Part shown: positions 11,043 through 20,684 of the stretch, piece by piece | Position numbering within the stretch: position 1 is the first letter of the stretch | Layout: the number at the start of each line of letters is the position of its first letter | NCBI RefSeq assembly: GCF_963678635.1 | Contig: NW_026971379.1 | Coordinates: 1 to 64,000 of the forward strand | Source: Symsagittifera roscoffensis | Taxonomy: Eukaryota > Xenacoelomorpha > Acoela > Convolutidae | Reading direction: 5' to 3' | DNA: 64,000 nucleotides | Notes under the pieces: model-generated | Seen by the model: only the letters and a program-made list of their open reading frames with translations | Database searches by the model: none | What the model was told of the DNA's origin: nothing | Position numbers and translations under genes: made by a program

Positions 11043-13125
11043 ATGATTCAAAACAAAATACCAAATAATAATGCAAGTGACGAAGAATCAGATCATAACT
11101 ATTCCGAATTGTCCTTCGAATTAAACACTAACCCAACCCAATTTAGGGATTATATGTCAAATTACGATTTTGAAGACCAGTTCGACCTCCTACACTTTGA
11201 AACTATTATTGAACAAGATGAAATAATTCAAGAATTATTACTAAACGATGAAATTGCATTATGTGAACAAATAACCAATAAACTAGAAAACAAAAAAATT
11301 GCAACCAAACTGCCTAACGAAACACTTACAAACAAGGATAACCTTACTCAGATATTCACTAGTTTCAACAACTTAGGAAAAAAATATAGATTTAAACACA
11401 GAACTTATTGCCAAAGAACAAGACACCGATGCCATCATAAAAATCGTAAAAGAATTAATAAGAAACAAAAACAAAAACTCAAAAAATATATATTATAGAC
11501 AATCAAAAGCTTTATCTTCTTATCTAAACAAATTTGAAACATTATTATTAATAGGAAATATTCTTTGCATCGAACAAACATCAGATAATCCCGAAGTGAA
11601 AGAAATTAAAATTTGTGTACCTATGTCATTTTTTATAAAAACATTTGAATTGGCCCATACAGATCAATTAGCAGGTCATGTAGGAAAGAACAAAACCATT
11701 GCGAATATAAAACGATGTTTCTTTTGGCCAGGCATGTATAAATGGATAACCCAGTTAATAGCAGGATGTCTTGACTGTCAAAAAAATAAACACAAACGTC
11801 ACGATCTTAACCAAGCACCGTTAGAACAATGGACGGATACAGTACCTTTCCCGTTTCATACTGTACACATAGATAAGGGACCAATTAACCCTACATCAAA
11901 CGGAAAGAAACACTGTTCAGTTGTAGTAGATTCATTTTCTCGATTCCTCCAAGTATATCCAGCAGCTAACACTACCGCATTTGAAACAATAAAAACTTTA
12001 GAAAAATTTATTCTCACATTCGGTATTCCACAAAAACTAGTTTATGATAACGGAACAGCTTTCATGAACGAAGATTTTACTAGTTGGCTTCATGAACTAG
12101 AAATAACACATGCTCCCAGAACCGCATATTCACCATGGACAAATGGTAAAGTGGAAATACACAACAAACATCTAGGAACACATTTTAGAATTTTCTTTGA
12201 TCAAGCAAAGGGAAATTGGAGTGATCTAGCTGCGAAATTCGCTTTCGCTCATAACAGCACTATCAACGCAAGTACTGGATTAACACCATACGAAATTGTT
12301 TTTGGACAAAAACCTCAAATACCATTTTCCTTAAAGTTAGGATTACTTCGAAACTCAGAATTAACGTGCAACTCTGAATTCTGTGCAAGTCTCCCATTAC
12401 ACAGACATTCTTTACAAACATCATCAAATAAAGCTATACAACCCTTATTAAAACCAAAAAATAACACTTCAGTACTTATCCGAGAGAACCAATTTAAATA
12501 CATCTATAATACAGCTTACAAGAAAAGTCTTGAAAACAACGCCAAAATCCACAAATATCGAAACAAATATAAATTAGGAAAACCCTTAGAAATAGGTCAA
12601 AAAGTCCTTATGGAAAACCATTCCATAGAAGTTTGCAAATCAAAAAAATTACAAGAACTACGATCAGGCCCATATACGGTAACATATAAAGTAACGAATG
12701 TAAACTATGAGAAACAACTAGATTCAGATCAAACTATAAAAAAGACAGCTCATAGAAACCATCTAATTGAATACTTTCCCATTGAAGAAAACGCAAGGGA
12801 ACTGGTGAATGATTATGTTTTAAAAGACCAGTCCTATAAACCATTCTATGAAAAACTAATGCAATCAAGGAACAAAATTGTCAATACACCACTCACCAAC
12901 AAATCATTTCAAAACCCAATGGGTTCATCAGAATATTTACTTGTCGAAACACACCATAGACGAGAAAATACTATAGGACTACATGAAACTGAGCAAGAAA
13001 AAACCTTAACGAATATTGACTCGGGATTTCAAGAGCACAACACAGAAACTATACAAATGCCACATACGCCAGGATTAGCTCAGAGAAGGTTAACCTCAAC
13101 ACCTCTTTATCCAAACGATTGGTAA
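11043..13125 (+). pseudogene. int: Pol linker and integrase, element A
   Basis: The first part (11043 to about 11380) is an acidic linker; one frame change then leads into integrase, which is open to 13125. Zinc-binding HHCC domain: HTDQLAGH and CLDCQ. DDE core: D in HTVHIDKGP, D in VYDNGTAF, E in NGKVEIHN, with the expected spacing. The GPY chromodomain-type module is LRSGPYTVTY. The C-terminal tail is long and polar. The catalytic core looks intact, unlike the rest of pol. The ORF's nominal GTG start at 11596 is not a real start, since the protein is made as part of pol. Confidence 0.85.
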
Positions 13126-13406
13126 TAATTTCGTTGAATTGTCATATATACCATCTACATCAAGACACAACCCCGAAAACGGACAGACATCTGTTCAAAC
13201 GGGCTCGACAAATGAAAGACTTCAGAGACATCGGCGACAACCCAGCTTCTACCAAGCAGGATTCAACTGAAAAATCTCTAATAGTCTTCACTAACTATAA
13301 CCTAAAAACTCATTTTGTAATCTCCGGGTCATCAATTTGGATACAAAAGATTAATCAAACTATGACCCCGCACGTAATCGTCAATCAAACTAGTCAATTT
13401 TTTTAA
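13119..13406 (+). CDS. Unassigned ORF between integrase and env
   Basis: A 95-codon frame overlapping the last bases of integrase and ending six bases before the env ATG. No motif, signal peptide or membrane segment is obvious. Element C has a large membrane-anchored ORF at the same place, so this could be a remnant of a comparable gene, but I see no sequence match. It may equally be chance. Confidence 0.3.
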   Translation: MVIISLNCHIYHLHQDTTPKTDRHLFKRARQMKDFRDIGDNPASTKQDSTEKSLIVFTNYNLKTHFVISGSSIWIQKINQTMTPHVIVNQTSQFF

Positions 13407-13412
13407 AAAACA

Positions 13413-15842
13413 ATGGTTTCTTCCAATAAAAACAAACCAAAAAATTTACTATTGCTAATTTTTAGCAACTTCGCGATAATGATGAAATTTATTACTCTAC
13501 TTTCAACATTTATACCTCTTGTCATTCTACAGAATGATGATCTGGAAAACGTATCCAATTCTCTCAAAGTTACTCACTATGACTGTTCAAGCATGCAGAA
13601 AAATAAAATGTATGCTTTAAATCAAGTGGCCCCATGTAAAGTTAGCCCAGAAAACCTTTACACTACCGATAGCACAATTAGCGTATATCAACGGTCTTAT
13701 AGAACATACGTGAACTCAGTTATGTGTAAAGTTAAAACATTTCCCATTCGTTATAATTGCGGAATGTGGGCACATTCTTCCATCGTTAACAATATGAACA
13801 TGATAACCTATGAAATTATTATACCACCAGAAGATTGCGAAAAAGCAGCAAAGAACAACAAAATTACAGTGATTGAAGATGGATACATTCATGAACTAAT
13901 TATAAAATTGGATGAAAGTATTTTACAACACAGAAATGAAGGAACGTCATTAGAAAGCGACGGTTCGACAGCATGTAAGAAAAGGGGACAAGTAAAACAC
14001 TATAGCTATGAAACTCACATGCAGAAGGTTAAACTCAAAGTAAATCTAGAAACAAAACAAGTACAAAATCAAGTACAAAATCCATACGGTATCCCATTAC
14101 CATGCACAGTACTCGAAGGCGGATGCGAATCAACATCAATAGACCCTTATGCTTACACATGGGACATGCCCGAAAATTGCGTAGTCACAAAATTGTTTTC
14201 TCAAAAAGCGAAAATGGTCAAGTACGCTAATAAGTTGGACCACCCTCAATATCATATACTGAGTGAGGGATCGACACCCAGTGGCTAAGACCTAAAAATT
14301 CGCATTTACAATAAGCAGCAAGAAGTCTGCAGCAGGCCAGGAGCATTATATAAAACAAATTTTGAGTCCTTGTTTATTTCTGATTCAGGCGGTTTTGATA
14401 TGAACACTGGTAAATCCAGCAACATACGACACGATGATAGAAATTACTATCAAATGCAAATAAATGAGAACGATCAAATAAGAGTGAAACCTTTGAACTA
14501 TCCTCTGGGATCAGGTAATTTTTCATTCCTCCATGATGAACGTAACAATAAAAAATCGGGATCCTCTTTGGCGCCATGTATGTACCGATGAAATTGATTA
14601 CGAACTTCATCTGGGTGCAAAGTTAGATTGCATAATGTACTTTAATGCTAAACAACTCAAACATTCTGAAATGACATTATTACAGAATCAATGTGAACTC
14701 GAAAGAACAAAAATTCTAACAATAATGATGTTAGCTTTACAAAATACCAGGCTTGCAGGATACATGTTAACTGGCAACCGTTCTATGTTTTTGGACACCG
14801 ATGGAGCAGTTGGCTGGTTGTATAACTGCCCTAAAAAGTTTCACTTCTTAAAGTTCTCGAAAAATGCTTTGATCGAATACCGGTCTTTTACTATGGGTGA
14901 ACGATGTTTGTCGACCCTATTACCCGCCAAACTTTTCCTTTTGCCAACGAAATACATTGCGTTGGTGGCCACAAAAATGCCTTTCAACTTGATTTAGATG
15001 ATAAATTGTCTTGGTACCAATTAATGCCGGCTCCAATACTTTTCAAGACTCCTTTAATGTTCGCTCCACAAGATATAGGCCATATTACGGAATTTCCCGT
15101 ATACGATTTGAGACGCGCAGGCATGTATACCCCAAAACAATTAAAAGCTTTTTGGGATAACATTATTCATAACACAGCATGAACATCTATTCTCAAAAAG
15201 ATTACCAGAACTGTTCTCCAAAATGGACACATGGATTATGCAATTTCCGACGCTTTAACCGCCGCAATGGGTTTAAACCAAAAAATCTCTATCTAGATTC
15301 TCTGCTTTCACCAGGATTTTTCATAAACAATTTCATCGGAACATTCGGTTTTGTCGCTTTTTTCTTAGAGAAAATCAGAATTTATTTTGCCTGTTTTTTT
15401 TTCTCAAATTCCTGCTAGAAATAATAGTAACAATTATTAGGGCTTTGGAAATTAATAAGTTAACAAATGGTACTATGAGCTTCTGGAAAATAATTTTAGG
15501 TGCAACGTATAACCTTTTCGTTCTATCAGTTTTTACTTCCATTTTCTCAAACGAAAACTCCAATCTTGAATAATCAGCCTTGCGAAACTCGAGACAAAAA
15601 TAAATACGACAACAAAATCATAATCAAAATATTTAGCAAGAAAACACTGCTTCAATACATATGGTAGAGCGAAATAGCCTGCAGTACCCTTAATGTCACC
15701 AGATTCACGAAACGAACCTGGTTTATACCCAGACCTAAATAACCAAAATGAACATTTAGTACGGAACAATGTAATAGGAACAATATCTAGCACAACATTC
15801 CCTCATCCAACCACCAACAACAACACTACAACACCAGTCTAA
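13413..15842 (+). pseudogene. env: env-like glycoprotein, element A (broken)
   Basis: Envelope-type glycoprotein. It starts at ATG 13413 (a second Met-Met lies at 13479) with a hydrophobic leader (ITLLSTFIPLVIL). It shares blocks with the env of element C: VTHYDC, YALNQV, ELERT, AGYMLTGNRS and FVDPITRQT. Near the C terminus is a hydrophobic anchor (ILGATYNLFVLSV) and a tail with YPDL. It is split by a TAA at 14286, frame changes near 14560 and 14880, a TGA at 15180 and further breaks before the anchor. From memory of the family it resembles glycoproteins of arthropod and other invertebrate Ty3/gypsy and BEL elements that are related to chuvirus-type glycoproteins; that link needs a profile search. 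Confidence 0.75.
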
Positions 15843-15850
15843 GGCAACAG

Positions 15851-15864
15851 TTTTCTATTTCAGA
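15851..15864 (+). promoter_or_regulatory. Possible 3' splice site and short ORF before the R array
   Basis: A pyrimidine run ends TTTCAG at 15863, directly followed by A and ATG 15865. That ATG opens an 11-codon ORF whose stop abuts the next start (TAAATG, 15898-15903). The layout would suit a spliced subgenomic RNA for the R array, like that used for env in errantiviruses, with reinitiation at TAAATG. Confidence 0.4.
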
Positions 15865-15900
15865 ATGCCCTCAAGAAAACTGTGCATCCCCATAGACTAA

Positions 15901-16160
15901 ATGCTAGTCGATATTTTAGACAGACAAGTTCTTTTACTTATTCAATTTCCCACACTACACGAATAGCAGCTGTTGACTTATCTCAATTAGGAACCAATAA
16001 TTTTATACGCCTCATGCTAATTGTTTATCCAGGAAAAGTGATTCATGAAGCTGTCATTGAATCATCGAATCCAAAATATAATTATATCTGTTCGTTTCTT
16101 CAAAGTAACGAATCTGCTATCATAAAAATTACTTCAGAAGGAGTTCATTTTTGTGTGTGA
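15901..16160 (+). pseudogene. R1: first R-family ORF (frameshifted)
   Basis: ATG 15901 opens with MLVDILDRQVLLLIQFP, matching the start of R2 (MLVGILD, LLIRLP). The frame then shifts by one near 15960 and the rest (LMLIVYP, HEAVIESSNPKYNYICSFL, SAIIKI, GVHFCV) matches R2 strongly to the common end HFCV. So R1 and R2 are clear tandem duplicates of about 90 residues. Predicted fold is mostly beta strands around an SSN turn. Family not recognised. Confidence 0.7.
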
Positions 16161-16203
16161 AAAAACCACGATACAAAGAATTTACTTGAACACAATTATT
16201 TAA

Positions 16204-16479
16204 ATGTTGGTAGGAATTTTGGATTGAGACATTCGTTTATTAATTCGCCTCCCAGGTTACGCAAACAAATTACCAGCATTAATAGCATCAGCAAGATTAC
16301 CAAAAACCAAACCGAATGATTGTATTCACCTAATGATAATAACTTATCCTGAGGAAACTGTTCAAGAAATTGAAATTGACTCTTCAAACAAAAACTATGA
16401 TTATATTTGTTCTTTACTTGAAGGAAATAGCTCAGCAGTCGTCATTACCGATTTCGAAGGAATTCACTTCTGTGTATAA
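16204..16479 (+). pseudogene. R2: R-family ORF (one stop)
   Basis: 92 codons, ATG 16204 to TAA 16477-16479, with one in-frame TGA after MLVGILD. Core: IHLMIITYP, then IEIDSSNKNYDYICSLL, SAVVIT, GIHFCV. Starts 43 nt after R1. It is close to R1 and R3 in sequence and exactly as long as R3 (276 nt including stop). No signal peptide or membrane segment, so probably intracellular. Confidence 0.7.
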
Positions 16480-16544
16480 GCATTAAACCAGTAACAACAA
16501 AGTTGAATTGATACATTCCAAATATAAAGTTTGGAGAAAAATAA

Positions 16545-16820
16545 ATGTTCCTTGACACACTAAATAAAAAGTTCTGTTTAATCATATCTTGTCCTCATTT
16601 CCCAAAGAAATTTTTTTCCCGAGTGACAACAGCAATTTTACCATTCGTAGTAATTGATAACCATTTACACTTAATTATCAAGGACTTTCACCATAGTCAA
16701 AATTACGATATTATCGTAAAGCAAACCAATCCTAGATACAAAGATATTCTTCACATCTAAAAGTATAAAAACTCAGCCATTTTCGAAACTGCTTGTGAAG
16801 AAATTATTTTTTGTGAGTGA
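16545..16820 (+). pseudogene. R3: R-family ORF (one stop)
   Basis: 276 nt from ATG 16545 to TGA 16818-16820, interrupted in frame by TAA 16758-16760. Matches R2 at both ends: MFLDTLNKKFCLIISCP, LHLIIKDF, IIVKQTNPRYKDILHI, then SAIF and IIFCE. The frame continues to the family-typical end after the stop, which argues that the stop is decay and not the true end. The start is preceded by TAA (TAAATG). Confidence 0.65.
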
Positions 16821-16839
16821 AATAATTGAACATAAACTC

Positions 16840-17094
16840 ATGTTATTTAAACACACCAATCGTCACGTACTCCTTTACCAAATAGAAAAATCCTTCGACG
16901 CTTGTAACGGTTCATATTGTCCAAAACTGATCTTATACTTCGATTATTGTAATACGTGGGAAGACGGAATAATTGAAGTCTTCCACAACTCGCCATATTG
17001 GAATTTTTTCCTAGTTTTGTCGAATACTTGCTTAAGTAATCTGCCAAAAGACATAAGCGATTTCCATTCAAATGATCTCACAAACCTCTCGTAA
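16840..17094 (+). CDS. R4: R-family ORF (84 aa)
   Basis: Intact ORF 19 nt after R3. Shares the pattern but not close identity: MLFKHTNRHVLLYQIE at the start, KLILYFDYC, then IIEVFHNSPYWNFFLVL. The Tyr-Trp pair in place of the SSN-Y turn recurs in R6 and R7, so R4, R6 and R7 form a subgroup. Its 3' end overlaps R5 by 23 nt in another frame. Confidence 0.55.
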   Translation: MLFKHTNRHVLLYQIEKSFDACNGSYCPKLILYFDYCNTWEDGIIEVFHNSPYWNFFLVLSNTCLSNLPKDISDFHSNDLTNLS

Positions 17095-17311
17095 TCTGTT
17101 TATCCGGTTACCAAACCTACGTTACTCACTCATTGAAGTAGAAAAACACTCTGAAAACTTTTATATTTTACATGTGAGTAAGGTTAACTCTAGTATATCA
17201 ACTACAATCGCAGTTCCAGGAAATCACCCTAATTTTCTTGAACTAAGTCATTTTCTTGCTTTCGACACAAACGCAGAATTTTTTCTAAACCTACCTATTT
17301 TTTCTAAATAG
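17072..17311 (+). CDS. R5: R-family ORF (79 aa, divergent)
   Basis: Intact ORF from ATG 17072, overlapping R4. Pattern match only: LFIRLPN near the start, FYILHVSKV, then TIAVPGNHPNFLELSHFL. The length, position in the array and strand-turn-strand pattern support membership; sequence identity to the others is low. Confidence 0.45.
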   Translation: MISQTSRNLFIRLPNLRYSLIEVEKHSENFYILHVSKVNSSISTTIAVPGNHPNFLELSHFLAFDTNAEFFLNLPIFSK

Positions 17312-17317
17312 AAAGAA

Positions 17318-17554
17318 ATGATGTTTAATATTAAAGACCAACCAGTTTCAGTTATCAATATAGAGAAAACCTTGGAATTACAACCACATTTACAAGTTTA
17401 CATGATAGTTAATGTTCGATACATCGAAACGAGTACTTTTGAGGAACTAAGTATTTATCCCACTTCCCGATATTGGCCATTCTTTCTTTTTGTATCTGAT
17501 CACCCGGAGTCTTGTCCTACCAATATTGAATGTGAAAATTGTACCTTAGACTAG
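17318..17554 (+). CDS. R6: R-family ORF (78 aa)
   Basis: Intact ORF six bases after R5. HLQVYMIVNVRYIE, then LSIYPTSRYWPFFLFV, which lines up with R7 IIKPSNKYWHLILCL and R4 VFHNSPYWNFFLVL. The C-terminal end has CPTNIECENC, two close Cys pairs not seen in R1-R3. Confidence 0.55.
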   Translation: MMFNIKDQPVSVINIEKTLELQPHLQVYMIVNVRYIETSTFEELSIYPTSRYWPFFLFVSDHPESCPTNIECENCTLD

Positions 17555-17555
17555 A

Positions 17556-17789
17556 ATGGTAATTTTTTACGAAGGAACCTTTGTCCAAATTAAAGGTTTC
17601 CAACGCTCCTTCATTCTAGCAGAAAATTTCAAATTAATCCCCATTTTTATAATTCATTTCGAAACGCTTTATAATGGCGAACTACACAGCACCATTATTA
17701 AACCAAGCAATAAATACTGGCATTTAATACTATGTCTTGGAAATAGCCTAACATTTCCCATTCCCTGCGATCTAGACCAGATTGAATGA
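17556..17789 (+). CDS. R7: R-family ORF (77 aa)
   Basis: Intact ORF one base after the R6 stop (TAGAATG). FKLIPIFIIHFETLYNGE, then IIKPSNKYWHLILCLGNS. Nine bases separate its stop from the first RING ORF; its own TGA overlaps an ATG (ATGA). Same predicted strand-turn-strand shape as the others. Confidence 0.55.
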   Translation: MVIFYEGTFVQIKGFQRSFILAENFKLIPIFIIHFETLYNGELHSTIIKPSNKYWHLILCLGNSLTFPIPCDLDQIE

Positions 17790-17798
17790 GCAGTGAGA

Positions 17799-18176
17799 AT
17801 GACAACTGAATGTCCTATATGTTTGGAAATTTGCGATCAAATGAAAAAATTACATAAAAACTTACCTCCACAACCACCACATTTAGTTTGCGTTAATTTT
17901 TATAATAAACTCAAGCTAAGAGCTAGTACACCATTCGCAAAAATTCCTTGCCCCATTTGCAGGCAGATTATTCATGTAAATAATATGACAGAATATGATG
18001 TCTGTTATATCAGCAACCAGTTAGTTATATCCAGAAACAAACGAAAGGGTGAACATATGATAGTTAAACACCCTTATATTACTGTATGCAATAACTGCAT
18101 TGAGAAATGCAAAACCATCTGCCCTATCTGTTTTTCAAAATTGCTTTTGATGAGTTTTGGGCATAAGTTCCTTTAA
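17799..18176 (+). CDS. RING1: double RING-like zinc-finger protein (125 aa)
   Basis: ATG 17799 is the first Met in frame (a GTG six bases earlier is open but not needed). Module 1: ECPICLE, then PPHLVC, then CPICRQ, a RING-type Cx2C, HxxC, CPxC order, with the fourth pair half lost (CVNF). Module 2, after residue 70: DVC, HPYITVCNNC, then CPICFS. RING domains bind two zincs and usually recruit ubiquitin-conjugating enzymes, so an E3-ligase-like role is possible but unproven. Two modules in 125 residues and the PPH before the third Cys are shared with the other two RING ORFs. Intact. Confidence 0.7.
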   Translation: MTTECPICLEICDQMKKLHKNLPPQPPHLVCVNFYNKLKLRASTPFAKIPCPICRQIIHVNNMTEYDVCYISNQLVISRNKRKGEHMIVKHPYITVCNNCIEKCKTICPICFSKLLLMSFGHKFL

Positions 18177-18180
18177 TACA

Positions 18181-18485
18181 ATGACAAACGAATGCCCTGT
18201 TTGTCTAGAATTGAAATCAACTCTTCAATTAAAAAAAAACTTCCCAAAATAAAGTATCCACAACCCTTTCATTTTATTTTTAATGAATGCTACATGACTC
18301 CTAAGTCCAAAACTAACTTAATTTGTGACAAATTCTTATGCCAAATTTTCCGGCAGGATGTTAACGTACTAAATTTGGAACAAATTAACGAATGCCAGAT
18401 CTGTAAAGGCAATAAAAAAAAGAAAAAACAATTTTGCTGTTTGTTTAGGAAGTTACGAAATGTTCTGCTTGGTAATGGATATTGA
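18181..18485 (+). pseudogene. RING2: degenerate double RING-like ORF
   Basis: ATG 18181, four bases after the RING1 stop, begins MTNECPVCLE, matching RING1 MTTECPICLE. It stops at 23 codons after a run of nine A; in the adjoining frame the match continues: YPQPFHFIFNEC against PPQPPHLVCVNF, FLCQIFRQDVN against IPCPICRQIIH, then ECQIC. Several zinc ligands are lost (FHFIF, FLCQIF), so this copy is decayed. It confirms tandem duplication of the RING gene. Confidence 0.6.
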
Positions 18486-19266
18486 TTTTAACCTTGATTA
18501 CAATCATCTCGTCCAAGTTGACGGATACCAAGCTCGTACAAATCGTATTTATATTCATCCCGATCAGCAGCAGTTGGATATTTTTTGCAAACATTGTAGT
18601 CCTGGTTTCCATCTTGAGGAAAAATTTACTGTCAAAAGCAGTAGTAGATTTTACAATTTTATCATAAATGCGTTCAACAATGACAAAGATGTGATCAACA
18701 TCAATTTTCAGGGCCTCGAATCGACTTATGCTTTAATTTTTCCTCAATTAAAAATGATTCAGATAACTTTACCAGTTTTTTTATGTAAAACTTTCCAAGC
18801 TTGTTATTTTTATTTCCAAAATTTTCTTTATGTTTCTCAGCCCATTTTACAGTACTTTCGGAAAACCATTCAACCACCCACTCTTGAATGCTCGATTTGC
18901 TACTTACCAAAATCCAAATTCAAGAAACAACACAGTAACCAGCCACATCATCCACCACACTTCATCTGTATAGACTGTCATGAGCAAGTTGTAGCCCATT
19001 TTTCTAATTATGGACAAATTTTATGCCCCATTTGCCAAATCCCAAACTATACCCGATCACTTTCATATTATTCCCCTTGTTGTTCATGCGATAGTATGGT
19101 TAAAAGCGCAAATTGGGGAAATACCCAGACCCAAAGTATGGCAAGCTATCAACATCTTACTGATTGCCATCAAGGTATCACTATTAGTACAAGATGCCTC
19201 ACTAATACTGCGAAATCTTGTCCCTTATGCCACATCCCTTGTGATTTTTCCTACCCCTGGAATTAA
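18460..19266 (+). CDS. R-domain / double RING-like fusion (268 aa)
   Basis: Intact ORF from ATG 18460, overlapping the RING2 remnant. Residues 1-95 look like an R domain (RIYIHPD, HLEEKFTVKSSSRFYNFIINAF, VININFQG). Residues 96-145 form a hydrophobic, helix-like linker. Residues 146-200 are RING module 1: LECSICYLP, HPPHFICIDC, CPICQI, with all eight possible ligands. Residues 205-268 are module 2: CCSC, H and DCHQG, then CPLC. That one protein joins R and RING parts shows that the two belong to one functional set. Possible adaptor-plus-ligase layout; no function is proven. Confidence 0.7.
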   Translation: MFCLVMDIDFNLDYNHLVQVDGYQARTNRIYIHPDQQQLDIFCKHCSPGFHLEEKFTVKSSSRFYNFIINAFNNDKDVININFQGLESTYALIFPQLKMIQITLPVFLCKTFQACYFYFQNFLYVSQPILQYFRKTIQPPTLECSICYLPKSKFKKQHSNQPHHPPHFICIDCHEQVVAHFSNYGQILCPICQIPNYTRSLSYYSPCCSCDSMVKSANWGNTQTQSMASYQHLTDCHQGITISTRCLTNTAKSCPLCHIPCDFSYPWN

Positions 19267-19819
19267 TTCTCCACGATTAAACGATGTCCTTATACGATTC
19301 CTCTACACTCCTACATTTGGTAAGGCCTCAAGACTTCAGTAATTCGCTCACAATTTATATATCTTTTCAAAAAACAATTAACACAAAAATCTTTTTTACA
19401 CATGCCATACTTTATACTATTTGCCCCCCCGGTTTTTTCTAGTCCCTTTTACCTATAAAAGGGGACCCCATGGTAAGCCTGTGGATGACCCCAGGTGGAC
19501 ATACATTTAAGATTAGGGTTTAATTAATGCCCAAATTTCCAATTTTGCTTTAACTACATAAGTTTAAAATCTGAGCTTAACTCAGTCTTGTAAAGTGCTT
19601 TATTCCTGTGGTTGATACACACCATGATCGTTTTTCTTCATTTTTTTTCCGTGGTGGGCTTGTATGAAACCACAAGATTATATTTTCCACCATTTATATA
19701 TACAATTTTACACTTTTATAAATGTCCTTCTTTATTCAAACATTTGATAATTAGCCTTAGTATCCGAATGTAATTCGGGATTTTGAATATTTGGTTACTT
19801 TATATTGATGTTTAGCAAA
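19267..19819 (+). other. Spacer with TATA-type motif
   Basis: No gene seen. CTATAAAAGGGG at 19454-19465 is a strong TATA-box match and is flanked by an inverted CCCTTTT/AAAAGGG pair, so it may be an internal promoter or only a hairpin. A C-rich tract (GCCCCCCCCGG region, 19423-19433) lies just before it. Base composition becomes less AT-rich after this point. Confidence 0.35.
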
Positions 19820-20490
19820 ATGGAATATGACCCAATTTTGAACTGGAACTGCAGAAATGCTGACCCAGCACCAGAGGAGTTTAAAAGAAAGCTACCTCTC
19901 AGAAAAAACAACGGAAACCTGCAGCAGTACAATCTTTGTCAATGGACGACGGGTTAAATAAGAACCCTCGGAATTTTCCCAGTTTGACTCAAAGATTGGA
20001 ACTGCAGAAAAACAGAGAAGCCAAATTGTATACGGAAAATCCAAAATTTATAGCGAGTTTAAAGTACTCGATAATGCATAATTATAACAGATGGAAACTG
20101 CCATCGCTTATTGAAGTCGTCAACTCAACGATAATGGAAAAAGCGATGATGCCTGTTGAGTTCATAACCCAGCCAGAAGTGGTTATAAAGAACGAAACCA
20201 TTTTCTGGAAGCTAAATAAGAGAGAGGAACACGGCTACATCCTGAAGGCAGGAGGAACACAAGTCACCATCCCGTTTGAGGGAATAACTGCCTTCCCGAA
20301 CTCTGTAAAAGCCAAACAGTAACAAGACGATATTCAAGAGGTTACGGACGGGATGAGCAGACTGCGAATCAAGAACAAAATAAAAAAAAAGAAAATCGTC
20401 AAGTTGCAACAAAAACTCGAGGCTTCACAGAGGAAAATAGCGATCCTCAGATCGTACAATGTGGAGCTAGAAGCCGGAAGGAAGCTCTAG
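19820..20490 (+). pseudogene. Coiled-coil accessory ORF (frame break and stop)
   Basis: Three consecutive segments: ATG 19820 to TAA 19955 (MEYDPILNWNCRNADP start); an overlapping frame with ATG 19942 to TAA 20320, containing YSIMHNYNRWKLPSLIEVV, IKNETIFWKLN and GYILKAGGTQVTIPFEGI; then the same frame on to TAG 20488 with a heptad-like KIVKLQQKLEASQRKIAIL stretch. It is richer in G and C and uses CTG, GAG and CAG codons more than the rest of element A, which suggests a different origin, for example a captured gene. I do not recognise the family. Confidence 0.5.
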
Positions 20491-20668
20491 AAGAAATTAA
20501 GAGCTATTGAGAACAAAAACCTTATATAAACTTGAGTTCATTAACCTAACCTATTTACATAACTTTTTCATTTGTTGTTCTTTTTAAATGTTATAACTAT
20601 AGTATTTAATCATTAATGTGTTAAATTTTCACCATGGTAACTGTAAGAATCGAACAGTTTAATTTTCT

Positions 20669-20684
20669 AAGAAAAGCGGTGAGT
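20669..20684 (+). other. Polypurine tract, element A
   Basis: AAGAAAAGCGGTGAGT lies directly against the 3' LTR. This is where plus-strand DNA synthesis would be primed. Confidence 0.6.

Noticed and set aside
19010..19342. 110-codon plus ORF overlapping the R-RING fusion
   Set aside because: It lies in another frame of the RING coding region; the RING frame has the zinc-ligand pattern and this one has none.
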